Shown here: positions 1-11,212 of the stretch, in pieces
Layout of the letters: every line of letters starts with the position of its first letter
Numbering within the stretch: position 1 is the stretch's first letter
NCBI GenBank assembly: GCA_946803715.1
Contig: CAMPET010000050.1
Span: 15,909-45,198, forward strand
Direction: 5' to 3'
Source of the DNA: Beroe ovata
Taxonomy: Eukaryota > Ctenophora > Nuda > Beroida > Beroidae
Length of the DNA stretch: 29,290 nucleotides
Program-made: the position numbers and the translations under genes
Notes under the pieces: model-generated
Seen by the model: the letters and a program-made list of their open reading frames with translations, nothing else
What the model was told of the DNA's origin: nothing
The model's database searches: none

Positions 1-10
1 CACACTCTCA

Positions 11-12
<2 letters not shown>

Positions 13-49
<37 letters not shown>
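13..49. repeat. (CA)n microsatellite
   Basis: Simple CA dinucleotide run at the left edge of the window. No coding sequence is seen between it and the first receptor exon at 275. Confidence 0.95.
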
Positions 50-51
<2 letters not shown>

Positions 52-274
52 ACGCTAATCGACTGGTCTAGAAAACCACCTCTCTTTTTACTTAGTGTTT
101 CACTTTGCTAAATTACCCGTCCTGATCTTTTTATAACACTGAAGTATATGCCATAGTTAGGTGATTTTCTGCATATCGTATAAATATCACGTCTTGTATC
201 TTATGAGTGACATGTTGTGGAATCCCCCTCATCACATATTCATATGATCCCCACTATACAATTCAGCAGGGCCC

Positions 275-392
275 ATGTCAGTGATCACCTCATTCTATGG
301 TGGTAGGGTAGTAGTGGTTGTTGTATGGACCCTGATCTGCCTTCTTCATCTCCCGACCACCTGGTCCACCGATCACAGGGAACTCAGAATAG
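275..392 (+). CDS. Gene A exon 1: signal peptide
   Basis: Proposed start exon. The ATG at 275 opens 39 codons with a hydrophobic core (VVVVVWTLICLLHLP) typical of a secretory signal. It ends in RELRIG at a phase-1 donor (GTGGGT at 393). Gene B exon 1 ends in PPEINIG with the same phase, and exon 2 continues as GLMSYKGLE against GLLSHTDLK in B. Homology of the exon end and the signal-peptide character support it; no promoter element was recognised upstream. Confidence 0.7.
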
Positions 393-3300
393 GTGGGTTA
401 AACGCAAAGACCCCCCGTTTAGATGACCTTTTTCATTGAATCATCCCGTGGTCCATCTGACAAACGGGATAAGACGAACCGAGGTCTATTCGATCAAACT
501 ACTAGGAAAACTAGCTAGCTCTATCTACCATGGCGTCCCCATGACAACACCACGAATATCTCATGACTAACTAATCACTATGTCATGTTGTCATGTTGTC
601 ACCATGACAACACACGAATATCTCAGGACTAATGTCGTACAAGGGCCTGGAGGAAGTGGAACGGGCATTCAGCTTTGCTATCAAGAACATCAACGACAAC
701 CAGACGATACTCTACTCTACTACCTTGATCCCCGAAATTAAAGAGATGGAGTCACCTGAGGACTCACCCAGTGCCATCATAAGAGACAGTGAGTGCCATG
801 TGTATGTGCCACATGTATATGAGCACAGTGTAGCTTGGATCCCACTGTTGTTAAACACCGCTTAATCTCCTCAGTTATGTACCTGGTCAATCAGAAAGTA
901 TCAGCCGTTATTGGTCCATTCAGATCATCCCACGCCAAGATGGCTTCCTACATTCTCAGTAACCTGCGGATACCAATCATCGCTCCCACAGCCACAGGTG
1001 AGGGACCATGGGACCATGGTCCGGAATGGTCGAAGTACCGCCATTTGCTTCCATTCGTCAACACGACCACCCCCAGACTCATACCTCAACATATTACGTC
1101 ACAACATTACGTCACAACAGTCGCAACACAGCATCTGACACAGCATCTGACACAACATCTGCTCCTCCTTCTCCCACAGATCCGTTTCTGCGTAACGAGC
1201 TGTGGTCGAACTACCTCCTCCACTTACAACCCCTGGATGAGCACCAGAGTTTGGCACTCCTGGATCTGGTAAAGGAGATGGAGTGGAGCAGTGTTGCTCT
1301 AATCAGCAGTATGGACAGCTACGGTAAGAGTCACAGTGTTACCATGGTAACGGAGCGATACATGTTACCATGGTAACGGTGTTGCAAGTGGTGTTCCTCA
1401 ACGATCATGTGTCTTTATACTGAGTATCTTGGTAACAGAGTTATACTTCGTCAGGTATCAACGGGTTGACAACATTCCAGCGTTTCTCTAACAAGATGAA
1501 AATAAAAATTCTGGCCAATGAAATGGTCCCCCTGGCCAAGGATACCAAGAATATCGACGTCAGGTTAGCGAGGAGCTAGAAATGTGTTGAGAGTTGATGA
1601 GAACAACCCCTTAAATCTATGATTATCTTAGTCATAACTTCCTGTTTACTGTTCCAGCAAACAAGTGGAGAATCTGAAGAATAGTGAGGCCCGGATATTC
1701 ATCATGAATGTGCACAGTGGGTACGCTAAACCGATCCTCCAGATGGCCAAACACTTTGGACTGATCGGGTCCCAGTACGCGTGGGTAGTCACAGATGGGA
1801 CCATGAATGATGCTGTAAGTAGGGGGGGGGTATGAAAGTGAGTGGCGAGTGCAGTGTAGGGGGCAGTGCACATTGCGAATTTAGAAAAACTGGAAATAGA
1901 TTATTAGAGCAATGGCTCTATTATTAAAATTGCTACCACAGCAATCAGTATGAATATGATTTCCCAACCCACACCCTCACCAACACTCACTAGCACCCTC
2001 AGCACTCACTTACACTCTCACTAACACCCTCAACACTCACTAACACTCTCACGACTCACTAACACTCTCATCACTCGCTAACACACTCACTAACACTCTC
2101 ACNCTTAATCTCCTCAGTTATGTACCTGGTCAATCAGAAAGTATCAGCCGTTATTGGTCCATTCAGATCATCCCACGCCAAGATGGCTTCCTACATTCTC
2201 AGTAACCTGCGGATACCAATCATCGCTCCCACAGCCACAGGTGAGGGACCATGGGACCATGGTCCGGAATGGTCGAAGTACCGCCATTTGCTTCCATTCG
2301 TCAACACGACCACCCCCAGACTCATACCTCAACATATTACGTCACAACATTACGTCACAACAGTCGCAACACAGCATCTGACACAGCATCTGACACAACA
2401 TCTGCTCCTCCTTCTCCCACAGATCCGTTTCTGCGTAACGAGCTGTGGTCGAACTACCTCCTCCACTTACAACCCCTGGATGAGCACCAGAGTTTGGCAC
2501 TCCTGGATCTGGTAAAGGAGATGGAGTGGAGCAGTGTTGCTCTAATCAGCAGTATGGACAGCTACGGTAAGAGTCACAGTGTTACCATGGTAACGGAGCG
2601 ATACATGTTACCATGGTAACGGTGTTGCAAGTGGTGTTCCTCAACGATCATGTGTCTTTATACTGAGTATCTTGGTAACAGAGTTATACTTCGTCAGGTA
2701 TCAACGGGTTGACAACATTCCAGCGTTTCTCTAACAAGATGAAAATAAAAATTCTGGCCAATGAAATGGTCCCCCTGGCCAAGGATACCAAGAATATCGA
2801 CGTCAGGTTAGCGAGGAGCTAGAAATGTGTTGAGAGTTGATGAGAACAACCCCTTAAATCTATGATTATCTTAGTCATAACTTCCTGTTTACTGTTCCAG
2901 CAAACAAGTGGAGAATCTGAAGAATAGTGAGGCCCGGATATTCATCATGAATGTGCACAGTGGGTACGCTAAACCGATCCTCCAGATGGCCAAACACTTT
3001 GGACTGATCGGGTCCCAGTACGCGTGGGTAGTCACAGATGGGACCATGAATGATGCTGTAAGTAGGGGGGGGGTATGAAAGTGAGTGGCGAGTGCAGTGT
3101 AGGGGGCAGTGCACATTGCGAATTTAGAAAAACTGGAAATAGATTATTAGAGCAATGGCTCTATTATTAAAATTGCTACCACAGCAATCAGTATGAATAT
3201 GATTTCCCAACCCACACCCTCACCAACACTCACTAGCACCCTCAGCACTCACTTACACTCTCACTAACACCCTCAACACTCACTAACACTCTCACGACTC

Positions 3301-6300
3301 ACTAACACTCTCATCACTCGCTAACACACTCACTAACACTCTCACTAACACCCACAACACTCACTTACACTCTCCCGACTCACTAACACTCTCACTAACA
3401 CCCACAACACTCACTAGCACTATCATCACTCACTTACACTCTCACGACTCACCAACACTCACTTACACTCTCACTAACACCCTCAACACTCACTAACACT
3501 CTCACTTACACTCTCAACACTCACAACCTCCCTCAGCACAACCTGATTAACGAGACAGATGGAATGTTCGAGCAGTATGTGCAGGGAATGATAGGGTTCT
3601 TCCCTACCAATACTGCCAGATCGCCCGCAAAGGATGCAGTTTCGCGAGCCATACAGGGTTACACAGGTATATAATGAGTGCACTATGATGCGTGATTCTG
3701 TGAGCACTCTGATTGCATGATTACGTGAGCACTCTAAATGTGTGATTCTGTGAAAAGAGGGTCTAGCAAAACACAGGTTTATTGTATTTCAGAGGAAAAT
3801 GACCCAGGGAAAGACCCACCGACCCCATCTCTTGGATTGGAACTGAAGGTAATGTTCACACAATCACACACAATGTCACACTATCACTTCATCTCTGTGT
3901 ATCCTTCCAATCAACTTTCTGAGAAATAGGCAAAAGAGCTCGTTCCTTAGAATTTGTCAGGGTATCGAATAATGACCGTTTCTCTTCCCTCAGAACCGTG
4001 CATACCTGACATATGACGGTGTGTGGGTGATTGCACACGCACTACACCAAGCTATCGTAGAGGATCACCTGACCGTCAACACTCCCGAGGTGGATTTCTG
4101 GTCCTCGCCAGTGCGGTACTACAACGAGGGGAAGATGCTCCTCAAATACGTTCAGGAGGTGGGTCATGTGTGTGTGTGCGTGTGTGTGTGTGCGTGTGCG
4201 TGTGTGTGTCTGAATTGATACACCGAGATTCAGACAGAGTGCTAAAAACTAACAGTCGGCGTGTATTGAACTTGAATACCGGTAAAGCAGTAAACACATA
4301 CCTTGAGATCCGGACCAAGTCCAACAGAATGGTTCATAATTAAACCCAGATTAAGCTAAGTCAAATAGAAAATTTTTCGTCTGATTGCTGATTCTCGTAA
4401 CACTAACAGCTTAACAATAAGTGATGAAAATGTAAAATTCAAAAGTAGTGACTATGAACTTATGGTCGAGACTCTAAGTTATTTGCAGTTTATGCAGCTA
4501 TCGAATACGATTACGAACTAACTAGTTTATAATATTAGTTTATGGGGACTGATCTTGCCCCTGATATATAGTGCGTAGTCAACGTTTCATTGATCATCAG
4601 ATGTTGTCATGTGTCCTTATACCCTCCTTGCCAGTGCCTGGCGACCGCTGAAACAACAATTAAGCTTAAGCACTAATCACAAGACTCATGTTGTCATGGA
4701 ATTGGAAGTGGAACAAATCATGGCGAAGATCATGCCATCCAAATACTCCGCGCGCGCTGCGCGTCTCCGTGGTTCTACGACTTTTCAGGTCACTGAGTAG
4801 AACAGGGGCGCGCAACGTGTGCACACATGAGATACAGAATTGTGGGGGCAAGTGTGGCTTAATTCTATTGCAACCACTATAAATAGCCTCGAGACTCTAA
4901 GTTATTAGCAGTTTATGCAGCTATCGAATACGATTACGAACTAACTAGTTTATAATATTAGTTTATGGGGACTGATCTTGCCCCCTGATATATAGTGCGT
5001 AGTCAACGTTTCATTCATCATCAGATGTTGTNAAGAAGGAATGCTACTCTGGACTCTGCATAGAGCTGATAGAGAAACTAGCTGCTCAACTCGAGTTCGA
5101 CTACTACTTCATAGAGTCATTTGACAAGAAGTTCGGGTCCCCCGAGCCGAACGGAACGTGGAATGGGCTGATCAAGATGTTGCTGGACGGGGATATAGAT
5201 GTCGGGGCTGTCAACTTCGCTATGAACAAGGCTCGGGAGAGAGCAGTCGACTTTTCCATTCCCTTTATCAACACTGGTCTCGTTATGACGACCAAGATAA
5301 AGGAGGCGAAGAGCGATGCGTTTTTCTGGACGAAACCATTTGATGTGGATTTGTGGTATGCGATCCTGGCATTCGCAGTTCTCATGGTACTCCTAATTTG
5401 GCTGTATGATCACATGTCTCCCTTCGGGTTCTACGGTCGGAGGATGCACGCCGCTCTGCGGTGCTCGTGCAAGAACTGCGAGGCGTTCCGCTGTAACAAG
5501 GAGATGAAGCGGGTGCCAGCTCATGAGGACGATGCTTGCCTCTTCGAGACGAGGCTGAGTGACCCGAGTGAAAACAGGGAGGAGCTCATGAACGTGGGGA
5601 ATTCCCTGTGGATGATAGCGGCGTGTCTCTTTAGTATCGGGCCCGTGGAGGGAGTGCCACGGAACATGTCCGGCAGGGTCATTCTCGCCATGTGGTGGTT
5701 CATGATACTCATCGTGACAGCCATGTACACGGCCAACCTGGCTGCCTTCCTGACCGTGACCCGTATGGAGAATGGCATCAACTCCATCTCCGACCTGATT
5801 AGCCAGCATGAGGTGAAGTGGGGCACGGTTAATGGAACCAATGCTGAGATTTTGCTGGCGGCAGCCAAGTCTCCAGAATTGGAGGAAGTCTTCAAACGGA
5901 TGGTAAGTTGTAATTTGGATTGATGATCACATTATATGTGTGTCTACATAGTGCACACATATGCACTATGCATGGGTGTCTACAACTGAAGAGTCGTGCA
6001 ATTTCGCAAGACACCGGCTAAGCACCGTGTAGATCACATTCCCACATTTTGCATAGATCGGGCAAAACTTGCCATAATATGTGTCTCTTAGAAGAACTGA
6101 CAAATCTCATTGTTTCCTCGCGACAATCGGGACATAATTGCGGGTCTACAGACAGCTCCCAAAAACAGTCCTTGTCTCATTTGGTTGAGAGACAGTTCTC
6201 ACAATGGGTCTCCACAGGACAGGGTCAATTCGATAAAAGAGGGTTTCCAGCGGGCTCGCAACGACGAGTACATCTTCTTCTATGGGGGCGCTATCGTGAC

Positions 6301-8805
6301 ATTCGAGGCTAACTCCAAGCCGTGCAACTTACAGATAATCGGGGAGCAGTTGTTCTCCTTCGGGTTAGTGGGCGAGGTGCGGAGTGGTGAGTATCGAGAA
6401 GAGGAGGTGAGTGAGCGAAGGTGAGTTTACTAGAGTGAGGTTGTGTGTAGAGTGGACTAGGTAAACAACGACAACTGGGCATCACAGCACGGTAACAGTG
6501 AGAGAATCGTGTTACCCTCATGTTACTTAGATCACTGGCCAAAATAGCATCCATATGGAATGCTCTGAATATTATATACATGGGTATGTGATGTTATACA
6601 CGGTGAAGACGGACATATTTTCAGGTACGCGTTCGGCTTCCCCCCACATTCTCCCTATTTGGAGACATTCAATGCGGCTCTGCTGACGCTCAGCGAGCAA
6701 AATGAGCTCGATGCTCTGTGGAAAAAGTGGAGCAAGGGCGACTGTGCATCAAAGAGCAAGACAACGAAATCGTCCTCGCTGAACCTGGCTAACATATACG
6801 GGCTGTGTTACACCTTCTTTGTGGTTATAGCGGTGTCCGCTGTAATTCTCATTGGGGAGATCCTATACGAGAGTATCATGGATGTCAAACGTTTCAAAAC
6901 AGTCAGTACTTACGTTAGGCCGGTACAATTACTGCGAGCATCTGATTGCAGGGGCGTGTCTTCCCTTGTCTCAGCTCCTCCACAGCAACCACAGATCGTC
7001 CCATAGCAACCACAGAACGTCTCATAGCAACGGCATATCGTCTCATAGCAACCGCATATCGTCCCATCGTTTTTACCTGAAATGAGGGGCTGTGAGGGGA
7101 TGATACGCTCATTTAAAAGGGTTGCCGTAAAGTTTCGCGTTCATTCTTCTCAATTTTCGAAGGAAGTTCTTTATCTTCTTACAATTTTGAATCGAGTAAA
7201 CTTTACAGCAACCCCCTTTTTGAGAAATAGATAACAATTCCATGGCACTGACTAGTGACGAGATTGCTATTGCTGAAGACGGTTGTTACTAAACTGTTTA
7301 TCTCCAGTCGTTTGTCAACGCGTTGAGGTATAGACTGATCTACATTTGGAAACGACCAGAGTACAAGAGTTGCAACTACAACAACAAGGTTTGCGCGGAA
7401 AACCAGTAGCCTTGAACATGTAGCTCTGACACCACTCTACTACATCACTGGCAGCACTTTACACCTCTGACACCACTTCATACCCCTGACACCACTCTGA
7501 TGGCTGACACCACTACGACCTCTGACACCCTTCTCTCGCTGACACCACTCTGATGGCTGACACCACTCATTCCCTCTCAGACATGGACACAAGATCGTGA
7601 GAGCAGTGGGGGAGCGGGAGGGGGAGGTTCAGGGTGTCACGGGGCTGACAACAACGGTCCCGGGAGGGATCCCCAGGAGCTTATCCAGATGGTGGAGTTT
7701 TTCCACGATAGCAAGGCAAACCTCGATGAGAAGGCAGTGTCTAACGATCCACTTATCATTATACCCTCCAACAACAAGGTACTCAGTGAGGAATACTCCT
7801 CACATTTTCTCACTGTTCATCCCATCTATCCCACTATATCATGAAAACTATGTTCTATTCAATGCATCTCAAAACTACCACTTTGAATCGTCGATAACCA
7901 ATGCTTATTACTTTCAGATTGGTTCTGATCTGGGGTACCTACCTCCTCCCAGCATTACAATGGTGAGAAATACTATCAGATCATCATCTTCACAGCTACC
8001 ATCAGTTCAAATGATTACACATCTAATCATAGTTCACGTCATCGGCCATGAGCTGCTCCTCGTGGATGAAGCCATGAACTTCCTCGAACAGCTAGCGCTG
8101 AGTTTCCCAATCATTTCCGGGCATTAAACTATTTTTTGGAGTGCTAATGAGCGAGTTTTAGCTTTAAAATGACAAGAAGTGGCAATTGCTAGCGCAGTAA
8201 TACTGCTGAAAACATGCAATGTGAGAGTGAGCTGATTGTCGTATTTTCAGATGGAGGATACTTCATTCAAGCCGCCGGCTAACGGCTACCCTGTGGGCGG
8301 CAGACACAAGTCACCCGACACTAAGATAGATTGCGGCTACACGCTCGCGAGACGGCGTCCCTCCCTAGAGTCCGTACTCCCAAAGAGGGTCCTCCAGAAC
8401 TCCCACTCGCTACCCGCAGGGTATCCGGGCCCTCCCCCCGTGGCCCATGACCCCCTCCGCGGGGACCTGGCCCAGAGTACAACTGACAGCGACAAGAGGA
8501 CCATGTCATCATTCCCCATCATGCGACACAGGAATAAGGTCCCCGCCAAGAGGACCCAATCCGCGCCACGCAACAACAACATCAACCCAAGCAACTTCGC
8601 GCAGGAACTGTTTGACCGGACCCTGGAGCGAATGACGAGCAACCATCAGGAGGAGGAGAGAGGAGTGAAGGCTAAACGGACCAATCCGAACAATAAGGGA
8701 GCCTCCCTCTCCACCCGATCTAGCTTGATATACTCGTCGGGGCCGGAACTGAGTGACACACAGGACATAAGTTGTTCTGAGAGCGACGTGTCGTTACCCT
8801 CCTAA
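275..8805 (+). CDS. Ionotropic glutamate receptor-like subunit, gene A (assembly-damaged)
   Basis: Ligand-gated cation channel subunit of the iGluR superfamily, expected in the plasma membrane. Exons by splice sites, phase and match to gene B: 275-392, 627-788, 875-997, 1180-1323, 1455-1563, 1658-1814, 3537-3666, 3793-3848, 3994-4158, gap, 5033-5902, 6218-6363, 6625-6901, 7308-7388, 7581-7778, 7918-7962, 8251-8805 (TAA). Exons 3-6 occur again at 2118-2240, 2423-2566, 2698-2806 and 2901-3057 inside a duplicated block. Exons 2-6, 9, and those at 6218 and 6625, have exactly the same length and phase as in gene B. Visible domains are signal peptide, amino-terminal domain, part of S1, M1, re-entrant pore loop, M3 with TANLAAF, S2, M4 and a cytoplasmic tail. 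Exons matching B exons 10, 11 and the start of 12 are missing at the N at 5032. The 5033-8805 part could come from a third paralogue joined across that gap. Confidence 0.85.
861..2102 (+). repeat. 1242-bp exact direct repeat, copy 1 (exons 3-6 of gene A)
   Basis: By eye identical to 2104-3345, offset 1243, with a single N at 2103 between them. It contains exons 3-6 (875-997, 1180-1323, 1455-1563, 1658-1814) and their introns. The exons total 533 nt, not a multiple of three, and enter in phase 1 but leave in phase 0, so a transcript with both copies would be frameshifted. This fits an unmerged contig overlap better than a biological duplication. Confidence 0.95.
2104..3345 (+). repeat. 1242-bp exact direct repeat, copy 2
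   Basis: Second copy of the block at 861-2102. It begins at the intron end just before exon 3 and runs into the CTCACTAACA minisatellite, which then continues to exon 7. This copy is physically joined to the downstream exons, whereas copy 1 is joined to exons 1-2. Confidence 0.95.
3211..3532. repeat. ACTAACACTCTC-type intronic minisatellite
   Basis: Degenerate tandem units of the type CACTAACACTCTCA fill the intron between gene A exons 6 and 7 (also 1968-2102 in the first copy). An array like this would explain a failed assembly join at 2103. Confidence 0.9.
4159..5032. other. Intronic stretch and collapsed assembly gap, with a 142/143-bp direct repeat
   Basis: No exon recognised. Gene B has three exon pieces at this point (end of amino-terminal domain and start of S1) that are absent here. 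Segments 4466-4607 and 4889-5031 are near-identical direct repeats differing at about three positions, and the second runs into the single N at 5032. The 281 bp between them include a CpG-rich patch near 4750. Most likely this is an unresolved heterozygous or overlapping contig end with real sequence lost at 5032. Confidence 0.7.
4169..4210. repeat. (TG)n microsatellite beside the exon 9 donor
   Basis: An interrupted TG repeat starts about ten bases after the presumed GTGGGT donor of gene A exon 9 (exon end 4158). Confidence 0.85.
5033..5902 (+). CDS. Gene A fused exon: S1 end, M1, pore loop, M3, S2 start
   Basis: A continuous 290-codon exon fragment, open at its 5' side because of the N at 5032, ending at a GTAAGT donor after KRM. 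It covers what gene B spreads over five exons (the end of 12, then 13, 14, 15, 16). The four junctions are seamless: GLCI/ELIEKL, LLDG/DIDVG, DLW/YAIL and NRE/ELMN. It carries the ligand Arg in KARERAVDF, M1, a CxC-x2-C-x4-C cluster in the M1-M2 loop (RCSC..C....C), the pore sequence LFSIGPVEGVPR, and MYTANLAAFLTV in M3. Long stretches are identical in DNA to gene B. Confidence 0.9.
6981..7070. repeat. Minisatellite of about 21 bp units in a gene A intron
   Basis: Four degenerate units of the form CAACCACAGATCGTCCCATAG lie about 80 bp after the weak GTCAGT donor at 6902. Confidence 0.85.
7424..7577. repeat. TGACACCACT minisatellite in a gene A intron
   Basis: Repeated CTGACACCACT units fill the intron between exons 7308-7388 and 7581-7778 and run up to the CTCTCAG acceptor, in part serving as its pyrimidine-rich tract. 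Confidence 0.85.
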
Positions 8806-8918
8806 CACCGGTCAACACAGATCCTAACACAGCCTTTTTATAGCCGGCCCCTGGTCGCTCGATGTCGCGTGAAGATGTGGGAGAGGGAGCGAGATATGGA
8901 GAAGTGTATGACTGAATG

Positions 8919-8924
8919 AATAAA
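8919..8924 (+). promoter_or_regulatory. Polyadenylation signal of gene A
   Basis: AATAAA lies 114 bases after the TAA stop of gene A. It is the first such hexamer downstream of that gene. Confidence 0.6.
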
Positions 8925-9566
8925 AGACACAACACATTGATCTATATTTATAATTATCGATTAATTGATTGAATGATTGACCCAATTTCATGTGTGAGTT
9001 TACAGTATATGACACGATGTATGAAGCTTTTGCTGACAGAAAAAGAAATTAATCAAAAAGTCAGTTATTGGACGAGACCCCCGCATGATTTCGCAGTTGA
9101 ACGCGCGTGTTTACTGTTTTAACTGCAGCTAGACTATTAGTCTGGACACTGACATGCCGATAATTAGACCCCTCATCACGATTCCACGTACAGATTTGGA
9201 AACAGATTAGAACCTGGTAAGCAAAAACTGTGTGTAGGGAGATTTTCGTGTTTTTCCTGCTTTTTATTCTAATTCAGACTATAATTAGTATTAAATAAGC
9301 TCTTGTTCAATCAAACTATGTGCTCGCCCACATGTTTGACTAAAAACCTGTTATTATAACTTACACCGGTTTTTATGATCAAAATGCCGATTGATTCTCG
9401 TGAAAAACAGAGCGCGTTTCATTCGGCTTCACATTGAATTGGAATTCAATCTACCACTGGGTGATATCAGGTGGATCAAAAGTTAGTTCATTGTCCATTC
9501 GGGCAACGGATCTCCTAACACGATCCTATTTATGAAGGAGCAGTGACGTTGAGGTAGGAGCGTACA

Positions 9567-9695
9567 ATGAAAATGAGAGGACATGTGAAATGGCCGACAG
9601 CTATCATGGGAGAAGCCAGCCTACAGGAAGTTCTTCGGAAAAAGTCCGAATCAGAAGCTAGAAATAATAATTCAGCGAAGAAGGCGAAGGAATAA
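9567..9695 (+). CDS. Small basic ORF, 42 aa, doubtful
   Basis: ATG to TAA, 42 residues, with a Lys/Ser/Asn-rich C-terminal half (EVLRKKSESEARNNN). Its first codons follow closely on the shared 16-mer at 9527. I recognise no family. It may be chance, or a fragment of a transposon or pseudogene. Confidence 0.15.
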   Translation: MKMRGHVKWPTAIMGEASLQEVLRKKSESEARNNNSAKKAKE

Positions 9696-11057
9696 TTTCC
9701 ATAATTAACAAATAATTGAAAAACCCTTGAAAAATATAAAAATATTACCTAAATAGTTCCTCATATTTCTAACAAAAATTCGCTCCGAAAAAGCAATGCA
9801 CAGGTCTTAACATGGGCATTGGGTACATACTATTCTTAACATTCCCTCTTCGTATCACCGTCACATGTTTCTATAGTAATCGTAGTTCTTCGGAACAATC
9901 TCTCACACTTTGTTTTTCTTACTAAGACGGATAATCTCTATTGCTAAAATCTTATATCCTGAGTTGAAACTTAATTCAATTACTCACAACATGCACTCAT
10001 CAGTCATTCACGCGATGCAATGATTGGGTACAATAATGTCCCCCTGATCAACTACACACACTCTCGCCTCCAGCAGACCCTATACTCTGATGATGATTGG
10101 GTAGTACCTCGTATAATGTACCAGCGCTGATTGACCGACCCGGACAATCTTTCTCTCTCTCATCCAATCAGCATCTACTTCCTCCCCCGCCATAATGTGT
10201 CACGCACACACTGTTTGTTTTACAGCACCATATTATATAAAGTACCTCTCACGGACCCTATCATCATCCACCCTATGTTCATGTTGTGTGCGTCTTGTGT
10301 CAGCTTTATACGGCGCCATACCGTCTATAACTGAGCCGCGCAGTATGGGCCAGGTGGCGTGCTCCAGACATTATACTCCCGTCATACTATACCGGATACC
10401 CATCCCAGTCAACTTAACTACTCACTTCCTGACTTCCACTCCTCCACTGCCAATACTTCCACCATACTTTAACACTGCTATGGTAATCACAGCGATTATT
10501 GGCGCGCGCGACCCATAGCACCCCGNGTTTCTCTGGAATCATGTGTGTGCGTGCGTGTGTGTTGCAACCTCATGCGAGTTATAAGGGGACAGGGGCCGTA
10601 TTCTACTTCCTCCCAGCAGCGTGTTTCCTTTTCCATCTTGTGCGGTTTTACCCTTTCCCCTGATAAATTGCTCGTGTATAACAACTGACAACACGGTTGT
10701 GTCACAACCTGGCCCGATATGAACATGGCGCTTATTATCACACGGCCCGCAGCAAGGGGGGCCGGGGGGTGTTCGTGTCCACTTTCCCCCTGAATTGGGC
10801 CACCCACCCCAGTGCGACTGTGTAGCCCAGGACCCATGGGACCTCCTGGCTCCTCAGCCGGAGATTGCCGAATAGTAGAGGACATATAGACCCTATGCTT
10901 TAATCGTGCTGTGTATTCTACAGACTCTATGATAAGAGATGATAATCACCCCCTCCGCCTTTACTTGTCCTGTTCGTCACAATACAATGCTTATTCGATA
11001 AACACTACTCCTGATATTGATCATCCTGTCGACCATAAACTAGCTAGATCACTGATT

Positions 11058-11173
11058 TGTGTGTGTGTGTGTTTGTGTGTGTGAGTGTGTGTGTGTNNNN
11101 NNNNNNNNNNNNNNNNNNNNNNNNNNNNNNNNNNNNNNNNNNNNNNNNNNNNNNNNNNNNNNNCTCTCTGTGT

Positions 11174-11208
<35 letters not shown>
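11058..11208. repeat. (TG)n microsatellite interrupted by a 67-base N run
   Basis: TG-rich sequence on both sides of Ns at 11097-11163. Unlike the single-N joins, this looks like a sized gap inside a microsatellite. Confidence 0.9.
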
Positions 11209-11210
<2 letters not shown>

Positions 11211-11212
11211 GC

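Noticed and set aside
861-3345. Biological duplication giving mutually exclusive exons 3-6
   Set aside because: The copies are exact, including introns, and are split by a single N, which points to unmerged contigs; kept only as an assembly finding.
4609-4882. Possible missing gene A exons in the short open frames here
   Set aside because: None matches gene B exons 10-12, and no phase-correct acceptor and donor pair surrounds them.
5393-5895. Long minus-strand open frames opposite the receptor exon
   Set aside because: They mirror the coding frame of the fused receptor exon and have no homology of their own.
7597-8127. Open frame of 176 codons across gene A tail introns
   Set aside because: It overlaps the exons 7581-7778 and 7918-7962 in other frames and crosses their splice sites; the exon frames are supported by phase and position, this one by nothing.
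10496-10885. Minus-strand 129-codon open frame with Pro/Gly-rich sequence
   Set aside because: Contains an N at 10526 and a translated TG microsatellite; no family similarity or splice context.
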